Shown here: positions 1-7,102 of the stretch, piece after piece
Layout of the letters: the number at the start of each line of letters is the position of its first letter
Numbering within the stretch: position 1 is the first letter of the stretch
From: JBFLVN01 sp040758475
GTDB lineage: Bacteria > JAGRBM01
Reading direction: 5' to 3'
Length of the DNA stretch: 7,223 nt
Assembly: GCA_040758475.1 (NCBI GenBank)
Contig: JBFLVN010000194.1
Coordinates: 1-7,223 of the forward strand
Position numbers and translations under genes: made by a program
The notes under the pieces: model-generated
Database searches by the model: none
Told to the model about the DNA's origin: nothing
What the model saw: only the letters and a program-made list of their open reading frames with translations

Positions 1-14
1 TATATTTTTTGGCG

Positions 15-36
15 TTTCAATTTTGAAAGAGCTCTT
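15..36. promoter_or_regulatory. Adjacent palindromes, candidate activator (UAS) site
   Basis: Two inverted repeats lie side by side. TTTCAA and TTGAAA (15-20 and 23-28) are perfect 6-bp arms around a 2-nt spacer, and AAGAGCTCTT (27-36) is a perfect 10-bp palindrome. They lie roughly 160-175 bp upstream of the start site predicted from the sigma-54 promoter at 170-185, within the range where bacterial enhancer-binding proteins often bind. That they bind such a protein is inference from position and symmetry only; they do not match an activator site I recognise. Other symmetric pairs nearby (TGGCC/GGCCA at 43-53, GATTCC/GGAATC at 71-76 and 94-99) are competing candidates. Confidence 0.25.
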
Positions 37-115
37 CCAAATTGGCCGGGCCATTTCAGGGCGGACCGGCGATTCCCGCCAATTCCAGGTTTCGGAATCA
101 TCCCCGTCACTCCAT

Positions 116-128
116 TAACAAATTGATA
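116..128 (-). promoter_or_regulatory. Candidate IHF binding site
   Basis: TAACAAATTGATA matches every defined position of YAANNNNTTGATW, the reverse complement of the IHF consensus WATCAANNNNTTR. It lies in an AT-rich stretch between the upstream palindromes (15-36) and the sigma-54 promoter (170-185), which is where IHF usually bends DNA to bring an enhancer-bound activator to sigma-54 polymerase. The match is read directly; the function is inferred from context. AT-rich DNA raises the chance of a random match. Confidence 0.45.
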
Positions 129-169
129 TTATTGGGATTTTCCATTTCTCTGGGAATCTTTTTCAAAAA

Positions 170-185
170 TGGAACAGCCGTTGCT
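170..185 (+). promoter_or_regulatory. Sigma-54 (RpoN) -24/-12 promoter
   Basis: TGGAACAGCCGTTGCT fits the RpoN consensus TGGCACGRNNNTTGCW at all but two defined positions. The invariant GG (171-172) and GC (183-184) are separated by exactly 10 bases. Transcription would start near base 196, leaving a leader of about 28 nt that contains the Shine-Dalgarno sequence at 211-216 before the GTG start at 224. A sigma-54 promoter needs an ATP-driven enhancer-binding activator; none is encoded in this window. It would drive the porin, binding-protein and chemoreceptor genes. No equally good sigma-70 promoter was seen in this gap. Confidence 0.6.
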
Positions 186-223
186 CTATGCCCTCCCGGC
201 GTTGGCCCGAGGAGGGTCGAAAA

Positions 224-1348
224 GTGAAGTCTCCGGTTATTTTTGGACTGGCTCTGAGCGCCGTTCTTCTGATCCCCGGTTTATCCCGGGCGGTAGACGT
301 CACCGATAAGGTGCAGGTCCATGCCTTCGGCAGCTGGTTCTACGGGAAAACCTCCGCCAATTCTTTCGGCACCGGCACGGAAGAGGGCGACTACGACAAT
401 CTCCAGTTCGCCTTGAATGTTTCCGCCGAACCCTCGGACCGGCTCTCCATCAACGGGCAAATCGATTGGGAACACAAGGGAGGTGAAGAAGAGATCGAAA
501 CGGAGCTCGACTTTGCCTTCGCCCAGTGGGAATTCGCTGAATGGCTCAAGTTCCGGGCAGGGCGGCTCCAGCAGCCTTTCGGAATTTACACGGAAATCTT
601 CGATGTCGGCACCCTCTATCCATTCTCCTCTCCTCCGTTCTCCGTTTACGGCTCCGTGGGAATTGTCACTGAAGGGGTCGACGGCGCTGGGTTTACGGGA
701 AACCACGCATGGGGGGATTGGGACGTCGATTACGACATCTACTTCGGCCAGTTGCATCTGGAAGAAGTGGAGCCCTGGGCGGTTCTGGCGGGTGAGGCCG
801 CCGTTGGCGATCCCATTGAGGCGGAGTCTGAAGAAATCAAGAACGTCATCGGCGGACGGTTCGTGATTGAAACGCCGCTCATCGAAGGCTTGCGGTTTGG
901 CGCGAGCGCCTACACGGGCGAAGGGATCGAAGAGGGCGGCGAAAAAGAGCGTGTTTGGGTCGCGGGCCCCCAGATTGAATACGCCTTCGAGCCGTTCGGT
1001 ATCCGGGCCGAGTACTATCACAAGGCGTCCGACGAAACGGTGGATGCGGGATACGTGGAAGGGGATTTCCGTTTCTACGAGGACCACATCCAGCTTGCCG
1101 GCCTGTTCGCCTGGGTAGAAACGGATAGCGGCGTGGACGTGAGCCTCGCTCCCTCCGTGGAAGAGCACAAGGTCTACGGCATCGCCCTCAATTACTGGTT
1201 CAACTCCCACTTCGTCATCAAGACGGCCTACCGCTTCGTGGACGGAAACCGCCTTGCGGTGCCGGCCGAAGACAACACGCCCATTGCTACGGGAATGCTT
1301 GAAGAGCAGAGCCATCTGGCTGAAGCGGGCGTGAGCTTCAGCTTCTAA
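224..1348 (+). CDS. Porin-like outer-membrane beta-barrel protein
   Basis: This is a predicted outer-membrane channel of 374 residues. The GTG at 224 is chosen because GGAGGG (211-216) sits 7 nt upstream and because it opens directly into a signal peptide (MKSPVIFGLALSAVLLIPGL, likely cleaved after SRA at residue 23). An ATG at 188 is in frame but would add a polar segment ahead of the signal peptide and would lie inside the predicted promoter. The mature chain alternates aromatic and polar residues as in beta strands, is acidic, and ends in SFSF; a C-terminal Phe is the usual signal for the BAM assembly machinery. The segment around AGRLQQPFGIYTE followed by YPFSSPPFSVYG resembles porin-like proteins often found beside short PstS-like binding proteins (from memory, not searched). 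It is the first gene of a three-gene operon, with 13 bp to the next gene. Substrate unknown. Confidence 0.75.
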   Translation: MKSPVIFGLALSAVLLIPGLSRAVDVTDKVQVHAFGSWFYGKTSANSFGTGTEEGDYDNLQFALNVSAEPSDRLSINGQIDWEHKGGEEEIETELDFAFAQWEFAEWLKFRAGRLQQPFGIYTEIFDVGTLYPFSSPPFSVYGSVGIVTEGVDGAGFTGNHAWGDWDVDYDIYFGQLHLEEVEPWAVLAGEAAVGDPIEAESEEIKNVIGGRFVIETPLIEGLRFGASAYTGEGIEEGGEKERVWVAGPQIEYAFEPFGIRAEYYHKASDETVDAGYVEGDFRFYEDHIQLAGLFAWVETDSGVDVSLAPSVEEHKVYGIALNYWFNSHFVIKTAYRFVDGNRLAVPAEDNTPIATGMLEEQSHLAEAGVSFSF

Positions 1349-1361
1349 GGGAGAGGACAAA

Positions 1362-1838
1362 ATGCAGCACGCGCTGGAAAATAACAGGAATGGCCTTGCG
1401 GCCGGTTTGATCGGGGCTTTCCTGGCATTCTTTTTATTGATCGCGGGCCTTGCCTCCGCCAAGGAGCCGCTCCCTTTCAAGGTGATCGTCCATTCATCGA
1501 ACGCTGCCGCGGCGGCCCTGACGACCAAGGAACTCTCCAAGATATTTCTTAAGAAAACGACCCATTGGAAGGACGAGAAAAAGATCGAAGCGGTGGATTT
1601 GGGCGCCGATTCCTCCATTCGGGAATCCTTTTCCCGCTACGTTCACGGCAAATCCGTCACCGCCGTGAAGGCTTATTGGCAACAGCAGATTTTCTCGGGC
1701 CGTGCCACGCCACCCGCTGAACTCAAGGACGACGCCGCGGTAATCGCCTTCGTCAAATCCAACGAGGGTGCCATCGGTTACGTGAGCGCCGGGGCGGATG
1801 TGGGAGAACTCAAGGTCCTGGCCGTTTGGAGCGAATGA
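1362..1838 (+). CDS. Short PstS-like periplasmic substrate-binding protein
   Basis: This is a predicted exported solute-binding protein of 158 residues. Residues 1-33 form a signal peptide with a hydrophobic core (about 11-31) and a cleavage site after ASA. The mature part has the pattern of short phosphate-ABC-transporter-type binding proteins: VIVHSS near 41-46, LTTKELSKIFLKKTTHW (53-69), a potential anion-binding turn LGADSSIRESFSR (80-92), AYWQQQIFSGRATPP (104-118) and the closing EGAIGYVSAG (135-144). At about 125 mature residues it is roughly half the size of a full PstS, so it cannot have the usual two complete lobes. There is no ABC permease or ATPase gene in the window, so transport by a Pst system is not supported here. 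GAGAGG (1351-1356) lies 5 nt before ATG. It sits between a porin and a chemoreceptor and overlaps the latter, which suggests a sensing or capture role. Ligand is unproven; phosphate or another oxyanion is a family guess. Confidence 0.75.
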   Translation: MQHALENNRNGLAAGLIGAFLAFFLLIAGLASAKEPLPFKVIVHSSNAAAAALTTKELSKIFLKKTTHWKDEKKIEAVDLGADSSIRESFSRYVHGKSVTAVKAYWQQQIFSGRATPPAELKDDAAVIAFVKSNEGAIGYVSAGADVGELKVLAVWSE

Positions 1839-3610
1839 AAAAGAAGGCGGATGAGACCATGAATACAACTGAAACGAAGACGCGATTTGCCTGGTGGGCC
1901 GACCTGCCCCTTGGATGGAAACTTTCGGTCGTGCCCGCGGGATCGCTCCTCGCGCTTCTAACCATCATCGTCGCGACTTATCTGCTGACCGCGAAAAACC
2001 AGAAACTGCTGGGGAACGTCAGTTACCAGCAGATTCCCGCATTGGAAACAACCCTCCTCCTTCGTTCCGATCTCGATTCGCTTCAGCGGGCCTTCCAGGA
2101 CGCTGTGGCGGCGCAGGAACTGGATGGCCTCGCGGAAGCTTCGCAAATCGAGCAGCGCATCCAGAAGCATCTCTCCGACGCCCTCGGAAATCCGAGTCTC
2201 GATCTCTCTTCGGTCAAGTACCTGCGGAATTCCTTTCAAACCTATTACGCCTTCGCCCGGGAAGTGAGTGCCCAGATGATTGCCGGAAGCGAAGACCCTA
2301 GCTTGGTCAAGGCCATCGAAGACATGCGGACTCGTTATCTCTCTTTGCGGGACCAGATCGACCGGCTCGTCGCTGGGGCCCAAAAGGCCGTGGAACGCCT
2401 CGGCGATTCCTTCGCGGCGGCCGAGCGGAATTGGCGGGACCATCTGTGGGTGCTCGTCTGGACTCTTTTGGGAAGCCTCGTGGCTTTCTTCGTCATCACC
2501 CGCAGCCTGACCCGCTCCATCACCGTCCCTCTTTTGGAAATTGTCCAGGCCTCCCAGCGTTTCGCGGAAGGGGACCTCTCGGTGAAGATCAACGCCCGTT
2601 CGAAAGACGAGACGGGGCGGCTCGCCGGGGCGTTCGGGGCGATGATCGAGCGCGTCGTGGCCCTTGTCGAACAAATCGGCGATTCGAGCGATCACCTGGC
2701 TTCCTCCGCCACCCAGATTTCCGCCTCCACGGACGGCCTCGCCCAGGGCGGGGACCGGCAGGCCCAGGGCACGGCCGAGGCAGCCCGGTCGGCGGAAATG
2801 TTCGCCGAGAGCGCCCGCGAAGTTTCCGGAAGGGTGGACCGCGCCCACGAGATCAGCGCCCGCGCCCGGGAGACGGCGACTAAGAGCGCGGCTGTCTTGC
2901 AGGACGCCACCGACCGTCTTTTTCTCATCGCCCGAGCCGTCGAGAAGGCCGTGGGAGATACGGAGCGGCTCGCCTCCCACGCCGCGAGCATTGGGAAGGT
3001 CGCCGGCGTCATCCGCGAGATCGCGGGCAAGACCAAGCTCCTCTCCCTCAATGCCGCTATCGAAGCCGCCCGCGCCGGGGAACACGGCCGGGGCTTCGAG
3101 GTAGTCGCCAACGAAGTGGGAACACTCGCCACGAACAGCGCGGCTTCCATCGGGGAGGTCGAAGGGCAACTGGGCGGCATCCAGCAGGCCGTGGCCGAAG
3201 TGCAAGAAGCGATGGAACAGGTCCGGACATCGGTTCAATCGAGCGCCCACTTGGGCGAGCAGGCCGGCGCGGCCCTCCAGAGCCTTGTTTCCGGGGCTGA
3301 AGAAACCAAGGGCGTTCTGGCCGATCTGGCCGGCGCCGCGGGCGAGCAGGCCGCCACGGCTTCGAGCCTCTCTCAACAGATGGAAACCATCGCCTCAGCA
3401 ACCCACGAAAACGCCATGAACACCGAAGAGATCGCCGGCACGGCCAGGGAACTGGCGCGCCTCGCGGGAGAACTCCAGCGGGCCACGGCTTTCTTCCGGT
3501 TCGAGAAGAAGGAAGAGACACCGGCCGAGCGGCCGGCTCCGGCGGTACTCCCTGCGTTGGAAAAGAAAATTCCTATTCCCTCTAGTGAACCCCTCGCGGA
3601 AGCGGCGTAA
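1835..3610 (+). CDS. Methyl-accepting chemotaxis protein (transmembrane chemoreceptor)
   Basis: This is an inner-membrane chemoreceptor of 591 residues that should signal through CheW/CheA, which are not encoded here. Order: short cytoplasmic N-terminus; TM1 about 31-52; helical periplasmic sensor about 53-202 (four-helix-bundle-like, no PAS or Cache signature seen); TM2 about 203-223; HAMP about 224-276 (SITVPLLEIVQAS, then FAEGDLSVKI); and a long coiled-coil signalling domain about 290-550. The hairpin tip (LLSLNAAIEAARAGEHGRGFEVVANEV, positions about 402-428) is unmistakable. Two tip segments differ from the common form: KTK (399-401) replaces QTN, and EVGTLA replaces EVRxLA. The tail from 558 is Pro/Ala-rich and lacks a CheR-tethering NWETF-type pentapeptide. 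The ATG at 1835 overlaps the previous stop as ATGA, implying translational coupling; ATG 1859, with AAGGCGG upstream, is a possible alternative start. Confidence 0.93.
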   Translation: MKKKADETMNTTETKTRFAWWADLPLGWKLSVVPAGSLLALLTIIVATYLLTAKNQKLLGNVSYQQIPALETTLLLRSDLDSLQRAFQDAVAAQELDGLAEASQIEQRIQKHLSDALGNPSLDLSSVKYLRNSFQTYYAFAREVSAQMIAGSEDPSLVKAIEDMRTRYLSLRDQIDRLVAGAQKAVERLGDSFAAAERNWRDHLWVLVWTLLGSLVAFFVITRSLTRSITVPLLEIVQASQRFAEGDLSVKINARSKDETGRLAGAFGAMIERVVALVEQIGDSSDHLASSATQISASTDGLAQGGDRQAQGTAEAARSAEMFAESAREVSGRVDRAHEISARARETATKSAAVLQDATDRLFLIARAVEKAVGDTERLASHAASIGKVAGVIREIAGKTKLLSLNAAIEAARAGEHGRGFEVVANEVGTLATNSAASIGEVEGQLGGIQQAVAEVQEAMEQVRTSVQSSAHLGEQAGAALQSLVSGAEETKGVLADLAGAAGEQAATASSLSQQMETIASATHENAMNTEEIAGTARELARLAGELQRATAFFRFEKKEETPAERPAPAVLPALEKKIPIPSSEPLAEAA

Positions 3611-3640
3611 GGGAATCGTCCTGGACCCTTTTTTCTTTCT
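3609..3640 (+). terminator. Weak Rho-independent terminator after the chemoreceptor
   Basis: AAGGG (3609-3613) can pair with CCCTT (3626-3630) around a 12-nt loop, and the descending arm runs directly into TTTTTTCTTTCT. The layout is that of an intrinsic terminator overlapping the chemoreceptor stop codon, but the stem is only 5 bp and has just three G-C pairs. It probably ends or attenuates the porin operon before the NUDIX gene. Confidence 0.4.
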
Positions 3641-3642
3641 CC

Positions 3643-3675
3643 GGCCCCGTGCATCCTGGGGCCTGGAGGCTTTTT
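3643..3675 (+). promoter_or_regulatory. GC hairpin, RBS and T-tract before the NUDIX gene
   Basis: GGCCCC (3643-3648) and GGGGCC (3658-3663) form a perfect 6-bp stem with a 9-nt loop. The stem ends immediately before the Shine-Dalgarno sequence TGGAGG (3664-3669), which is 7 nt from the ATG at 3677. Five T residues (3671-3675) fill the spacer. CC at 3641-3642 could extend the stem across a one-base bulge to GG at 3665-3666, partly covering the ribosome site. It could act as a second transcription stop or as a translational brake on the NUDIX gene; neither is proven. Confidence 0.35.
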
Positions 3676-3676
3676 C

Positions 3677-4558
3677 ATGGCCGCTCCCGCACCCCGTCCC
3701 GCCGCTACGCTCGTCCTGCTTCGTCCCGGTGAAAAAGGAATCGAAACCCTCCTCATGCGCCGCCACACGGGGGTGAGTTTCATGGGCGGGGTGACGGTTT
3801 TCCCGGGGGGGCGGGTGGACGAAAAGGACGCCTCTGCCGTTTATGAACCCGTCCTTTCGCCCACGGACTGGGAAATGCTCGCCTCCCGTGTCCGGTGCAC
3901 GATCGAAAACGCCCGGGCTCACGCGGTGGCCGTTCTTCGGGAAACCTTCGAGGAGGCCGGGCTCCTCCTGGCTTCGCGCCCGGGGGCAGGGGACTACCTT
4001 CCGATCGAATCAGCCGGAGAGCGGGAGAAGTTCGGGGTTTGGCGCAAGCGCATTTCCGCCAAGGACAACCCGGCTACGATCGCTGACGTGGCACGGGAAG
4101 AGGGGATCAGTCTCCGGGCCGACCGGCTCGTCTATTTCGATCACTGGATTACGCCCGAGATCGAACCCAAACGGTACGATACGAGGTTCTTCGTGGCTGA
4201 GGCGCCCTCCGCCCAGGAGGCCGAGCACGACGCGGGCGAGCTCGTTGAGAAAGCCTGGCTCACGCCGAAGCAAGCGATCGAGAAATACGAGGCTGGAGAA
4301 ATAAAGCTCGCCCCACCCACGCTCGTAACGCTTTGGAGACTCTCGGAATTTGGGGACGTTCAGAAAGCTTTGACGGAACTCGGAAGACGCAGCGTGACGA
4401 CCATGACGCCCAAGCCCAAGTCCGTGGGCGGGGAGCTTCACCTCATCCTGCCGAGCCACCCGGACTACGGTCCCTTGGACGACCCTTCCCAGAAGGCCGA
4501 CCCGAACGGCCCCTGGGGGTTTACGATGCGCGACGGCAAGTGGCGCCCGGTGGGATAA
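3677..4558 (+). CDS. NUDIX hydrolase, NUDT19-like
   Basis: This is a predicted cytoplasmic pyrophosphohydrolase of 293 residues with no signal peptide. The N-terminus (PRPAATLVLLRPGEKGIETLLMRR, given as positions 7-29) is a typical first Nudix strand pair. The Nudix box is split: FPGGRVDEKD at 42-51 supplies the glycine loop, and RETFEEAG at 88-95 supplies the metal-binding helix with Glu89, Glu92 and Glu93. About 30 extra residues separate the two halves relative to the standard box. Such an insertion is known in the NUDT19 group, whose animal members cleave CoA diphosphate linkages, so CoA or acyl-CoA is a reasonable but unproven substrate. The C-terminal half (FDHWITPEIEPKRYDTRFFVAE about 154-175, then LAPPTLVTLW about 211-220) also fits that group. 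Start ATG 3677 is supported by TGGAGG 7 nt upstream. It appears to be transcribed separately from the chemoreceptor operon and ends 1 nt from the convergent rtcB stop. Confidence 0.88.
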   Translation: MAAPAPRPAATLVLLRPGEKGIETLLMRRHTGVSFMGGVTVFPGGRVDEKDASAVYEPVLSPTDWEMLASRVRCTIENARAHAVAVLRETFEEAGLLLASRPGAGDYLPIESAGEREKFGVWRKRISAKDNPATIADVAREEGISLRADRLVYFDHWITPEIEPKRYDTRFFVAEAPSAQEAEHDAGELVEKAWLTPKQAIEKYEAGEIKLAPPTLVTLWRLSEFGDVQKALTELGRRSVTTMTPKPKSVGGELHLILPSHPDYGPLDDPSQKADPNGPWGFTMRDGKWRPVG

Positions 4559-4559
4559 G

Positions 4560-5984
<1,425 letters not shown>

Positions 5985-6009
5985 GAACAAATCCTAGTTC
6001 CGGGTTTCT

Positions 6010-6444
6010 TCATACATCCACCACGCATTGGGCCACCCATCGTTCGTTTTCTTTTGTCACCTTGAGAGCCGTGTAGGTCGCTCCTTTGGGTTCGACGGTG
6101 CTGGCATGGTGGGCGGGGTCGTAGGGCTCTCCGAAGGCGCTTGCCGTCAGCTCGTAAGTGCCGGGGGAGGGCTCCTTAATAGCCACCTCGAAACGCCCGA
6201 AGACAAAGTGCCTCGTATCCGAGAGCCAGATGAGTTCCCCCAGGAAGGCGAGGAACAGCTCATCCAGGGAATCGGCCCGGCAGGCTATTTTTTCCTCCCG
6301 GGATTCTTTCACGGCCGCGAGGTCTTCGGCGACGAGGGCAAAGAGGGCCCTTCCGGCGTTGGCGAAAGCCTCAGCGGGGGTTTTGCCAAATCCCCGTACC
6401 CCCACGTCGGCCGCGTGCTCGAAATGCTCCCAGTCCTTGTCCAT
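6010..6444 (-). CDS. Archease, RtcB cofactor
   Basis: Archease speeds RtcB guanylylation and lets the ligase turn over many times. The 144-residue product has the family's opening motif, FEHAADVGVRGFG (8-20), with the metal-binding Asp13. It also has the helix around AEAFANAGRALFAL (24-37), a central LDELFLAFLGELIWL (60-74) and the closing strand ending in VVDV with Asp143. The family's usual KAxTYH segment reads KGATYTALKV (120-129), so the common His is Thr125. The ATG at 6444 is chosen because it gives the normal family length; a weak AGGA (complement of 6454-6457) precedes it by 9 nt. In-frame upstream starts (for example at 6504) would add non-conserved sequence without a ribosome site. 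Placement directly ahead of rtcB with a 25-nt gap supports the functional pairing known from archaea and many bacteria. Confidence 0.93.
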   Translation of the reverse strand: MDKDWEHFEHAADVGVRGFGKTPAEAFANAGRALFALVAEDLAAVKESREEKIACRADSLDELFLAFLGELIWLSDTRHFVFGRFEVAIKEPSPGTYELTASAFGEPYDPAHHASTVEPKGATYTALKVTKENERWVAQCVVDV

Positions 6445-6561
6445 TGGCGTCCATCCTGGCGGGAGAGGGTTTTTAAGACAATCTCTGTCCCTGACTCCGG
6501 TCATGGCAGAGCGAGCTGAAAGCCGGGCTATGATTCGCAGACCATTTGACAGGAGGAATTT
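6445..6561. promoter_or_regulatory. Divergent intergenic region between archease and the small exported protein
   Basis: This 117-bp gap must hold promoters for both directions unless transcription enters from elsewhere. On the plus strand TATGAT (6529-6534) resembles a -10 box, but no convincing -35 box sits 16-18 bp before it. AGGAGG (6551-6556) is a strong ribosome site 5 nt from ATG 6562. The TTGACA-like TTGACAGG (6546-6553) overlaps that ribosome site, so it cannot be the -35 box for this gene. No sigma-54 site, such as would suit RtcR control, was seen toward archease. Confidence 0.3.
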
Positions 6562-6954
6562 ATGAAACGCGCAGCGCTCTGGACGGTTGTTTTGGCGATT
6601 CTCGTTTCTGGTGGGCTTCTCGCCACCCAGGCCTTCGGGGAGGAAAAAGAACCGCAGGCGGTTTGCCCCATGACGGGAAAGCCCATCGGCCAAGGCCCCG
6701 GCCTCCACGGCATGATGGGCGGCAAAACGGGGATGATGGGCCACGGTTCCCACGGCGGTTGCCCCATGATGGGCGGTGGCCCGGGGGAGGGGATGCCCTG
6801 TCCGCTCATGGGCCCCGGCACCAAGATCGAAACCAAGAAGATCGACAAGGGTGTCCAGATCACCGTCACAACGGATGATCCCAAGGCCGCCGCGCGGCTT
6901 CAGAAGATGGCCGAGATCATGAAGCTCACCCACGAACTTCACCAGATGGAGTAG
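6562..6954 (+). CDS. Small exported Met/Gly/His/Cys-rich protein, probable metal binder
   Basis: I do not recognise a named family. The 130-residue protein opens with a clear signal peptide (MKRAALWTVVLAILVSGGLL, probable cleavage after TQA at 24 or AFG at 26), so it should act in the periplasm or at the envelope. Residues 34-86 are low-complexity and rich in Met, Gly, His and Pro. They contain three related motifs, CPMTG (35-39), CPMMG (67-71) and CPLMG (80-84), plus MMGG (51-54), MMGH (58-61) and HGSHGG (61-66). The three Cys residues are the only ones in the protein. Thioether, thiol and imidazole side chains clustered like this suit soft-metal binding, for example Cu(I), by inference. The C-terminal part (87-130) reads as two strands, TKIETKKIDKGVQITVTTDD, then a helix with KMAEIMKLTHELHQME. 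AGGAGG 5 nt upstream supports the start. It is transcribed away from archease and ends before a GC hairpin. Confidence 0.75.
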   Translation: MKRAALWTVVLAILVSGGLLATQAFGEEKEPQAVCPMTGKPIGQGPGLHGMMGGKTGMMGHGSHGGCPMMGGGPGEGMPCPLMGPGTKIETKKIDKGVQITVTTDDPKAAARLQKMAEIMKLTHELHQME

Positions 6955-6973
6955 GGAGGATATCTGGGGTACC

Positions 6974-6991
6974 TGGGGGGACTGCCCCCCA
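6974..6991. terminator. Perfect 7-bp GC hairpin downstream of the small exported protein gene
   Basis: TGGGGGG (6974-6980) and CCCCCCA (6985-6991) pair perfectly around the 4-nt loop ACTG, 19 nt after the stop codon at 6954. There is no T-tract after it on either strand, so it is not a standard intrinsic terminator. It may protect the 3' end of the transcript or act as a stop that does not need a T-run. Confidence 0.4.
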
Positions 6992-7016
6992 AGGCGGCCA
7001 ACTTCGCCGGCGTGGC

Positions 7017-7050
7017 CACCTTCCCCTCGGCAAGGTGATCATCGTTTTTT
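7017..7050 (+). terminator. Short stem followed by T6, possible terminator
   Basis: CACCTT (7017-7022) pairs with AAGGTG (7032-7037) around a 9-nt loop, and TTTTTT follows at 7045-7050. The 7-nt gap between stem and T-run is longer than normal, so termination would be weak at best. The stem also looks like a decayed copy of the REP-like hairpin at 7151-7171. Confidence 0.25.
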
Positions 7051-7102
7051 GAAGCGCCGTCCATCTTCGTCCAGATCCGTCCGCGCCGCCTGTGCGCTGG
7101 GG

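Noticed and set aside
188..223. ATG 188 as the porin start
   Set aside because: It lies inside the predicted promoter region and would put a charged 12-residue leader before the signal peptide; GTG 224 has a well-placed GGAGGG.
42..227. A 61-codon open frame at the left end
   Set aside because: It runs through the IHF and sigma-54 elements, lacks a ribosome site and has no recognisable sequence.
281..1618. A 445-codon open frame on the minus strand across the porin and binding-protein genes
   Set aside because: It lies antisense to two well-supported genes and its product is a low-quality mix with no signal, domain or ribosome site. Long antisense frames are common in GC-rich genes with few stops on the shadow strand.
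1958..3376. A 472-codon open frame on the minus strand across the chemoreceptor
   Set aside because: It mirrors the codon bias of the chemoreceptor; no recognisable fold and no plausible start region.
6546..6551. TTGACA as a -35 box
   Set aside because: It runs into the ribosome site of the gene starting at 6562, so it cannot serve that gene, and no -10 box follows at the right distance for another one.
6445..6942. An N-terminal extension of the archease frame up to 6942
   Set aside because: The extra 166 codons overlap the exported-protein gene on the other strand and look like shadow sequence; archease has normal length from ATG 6444.
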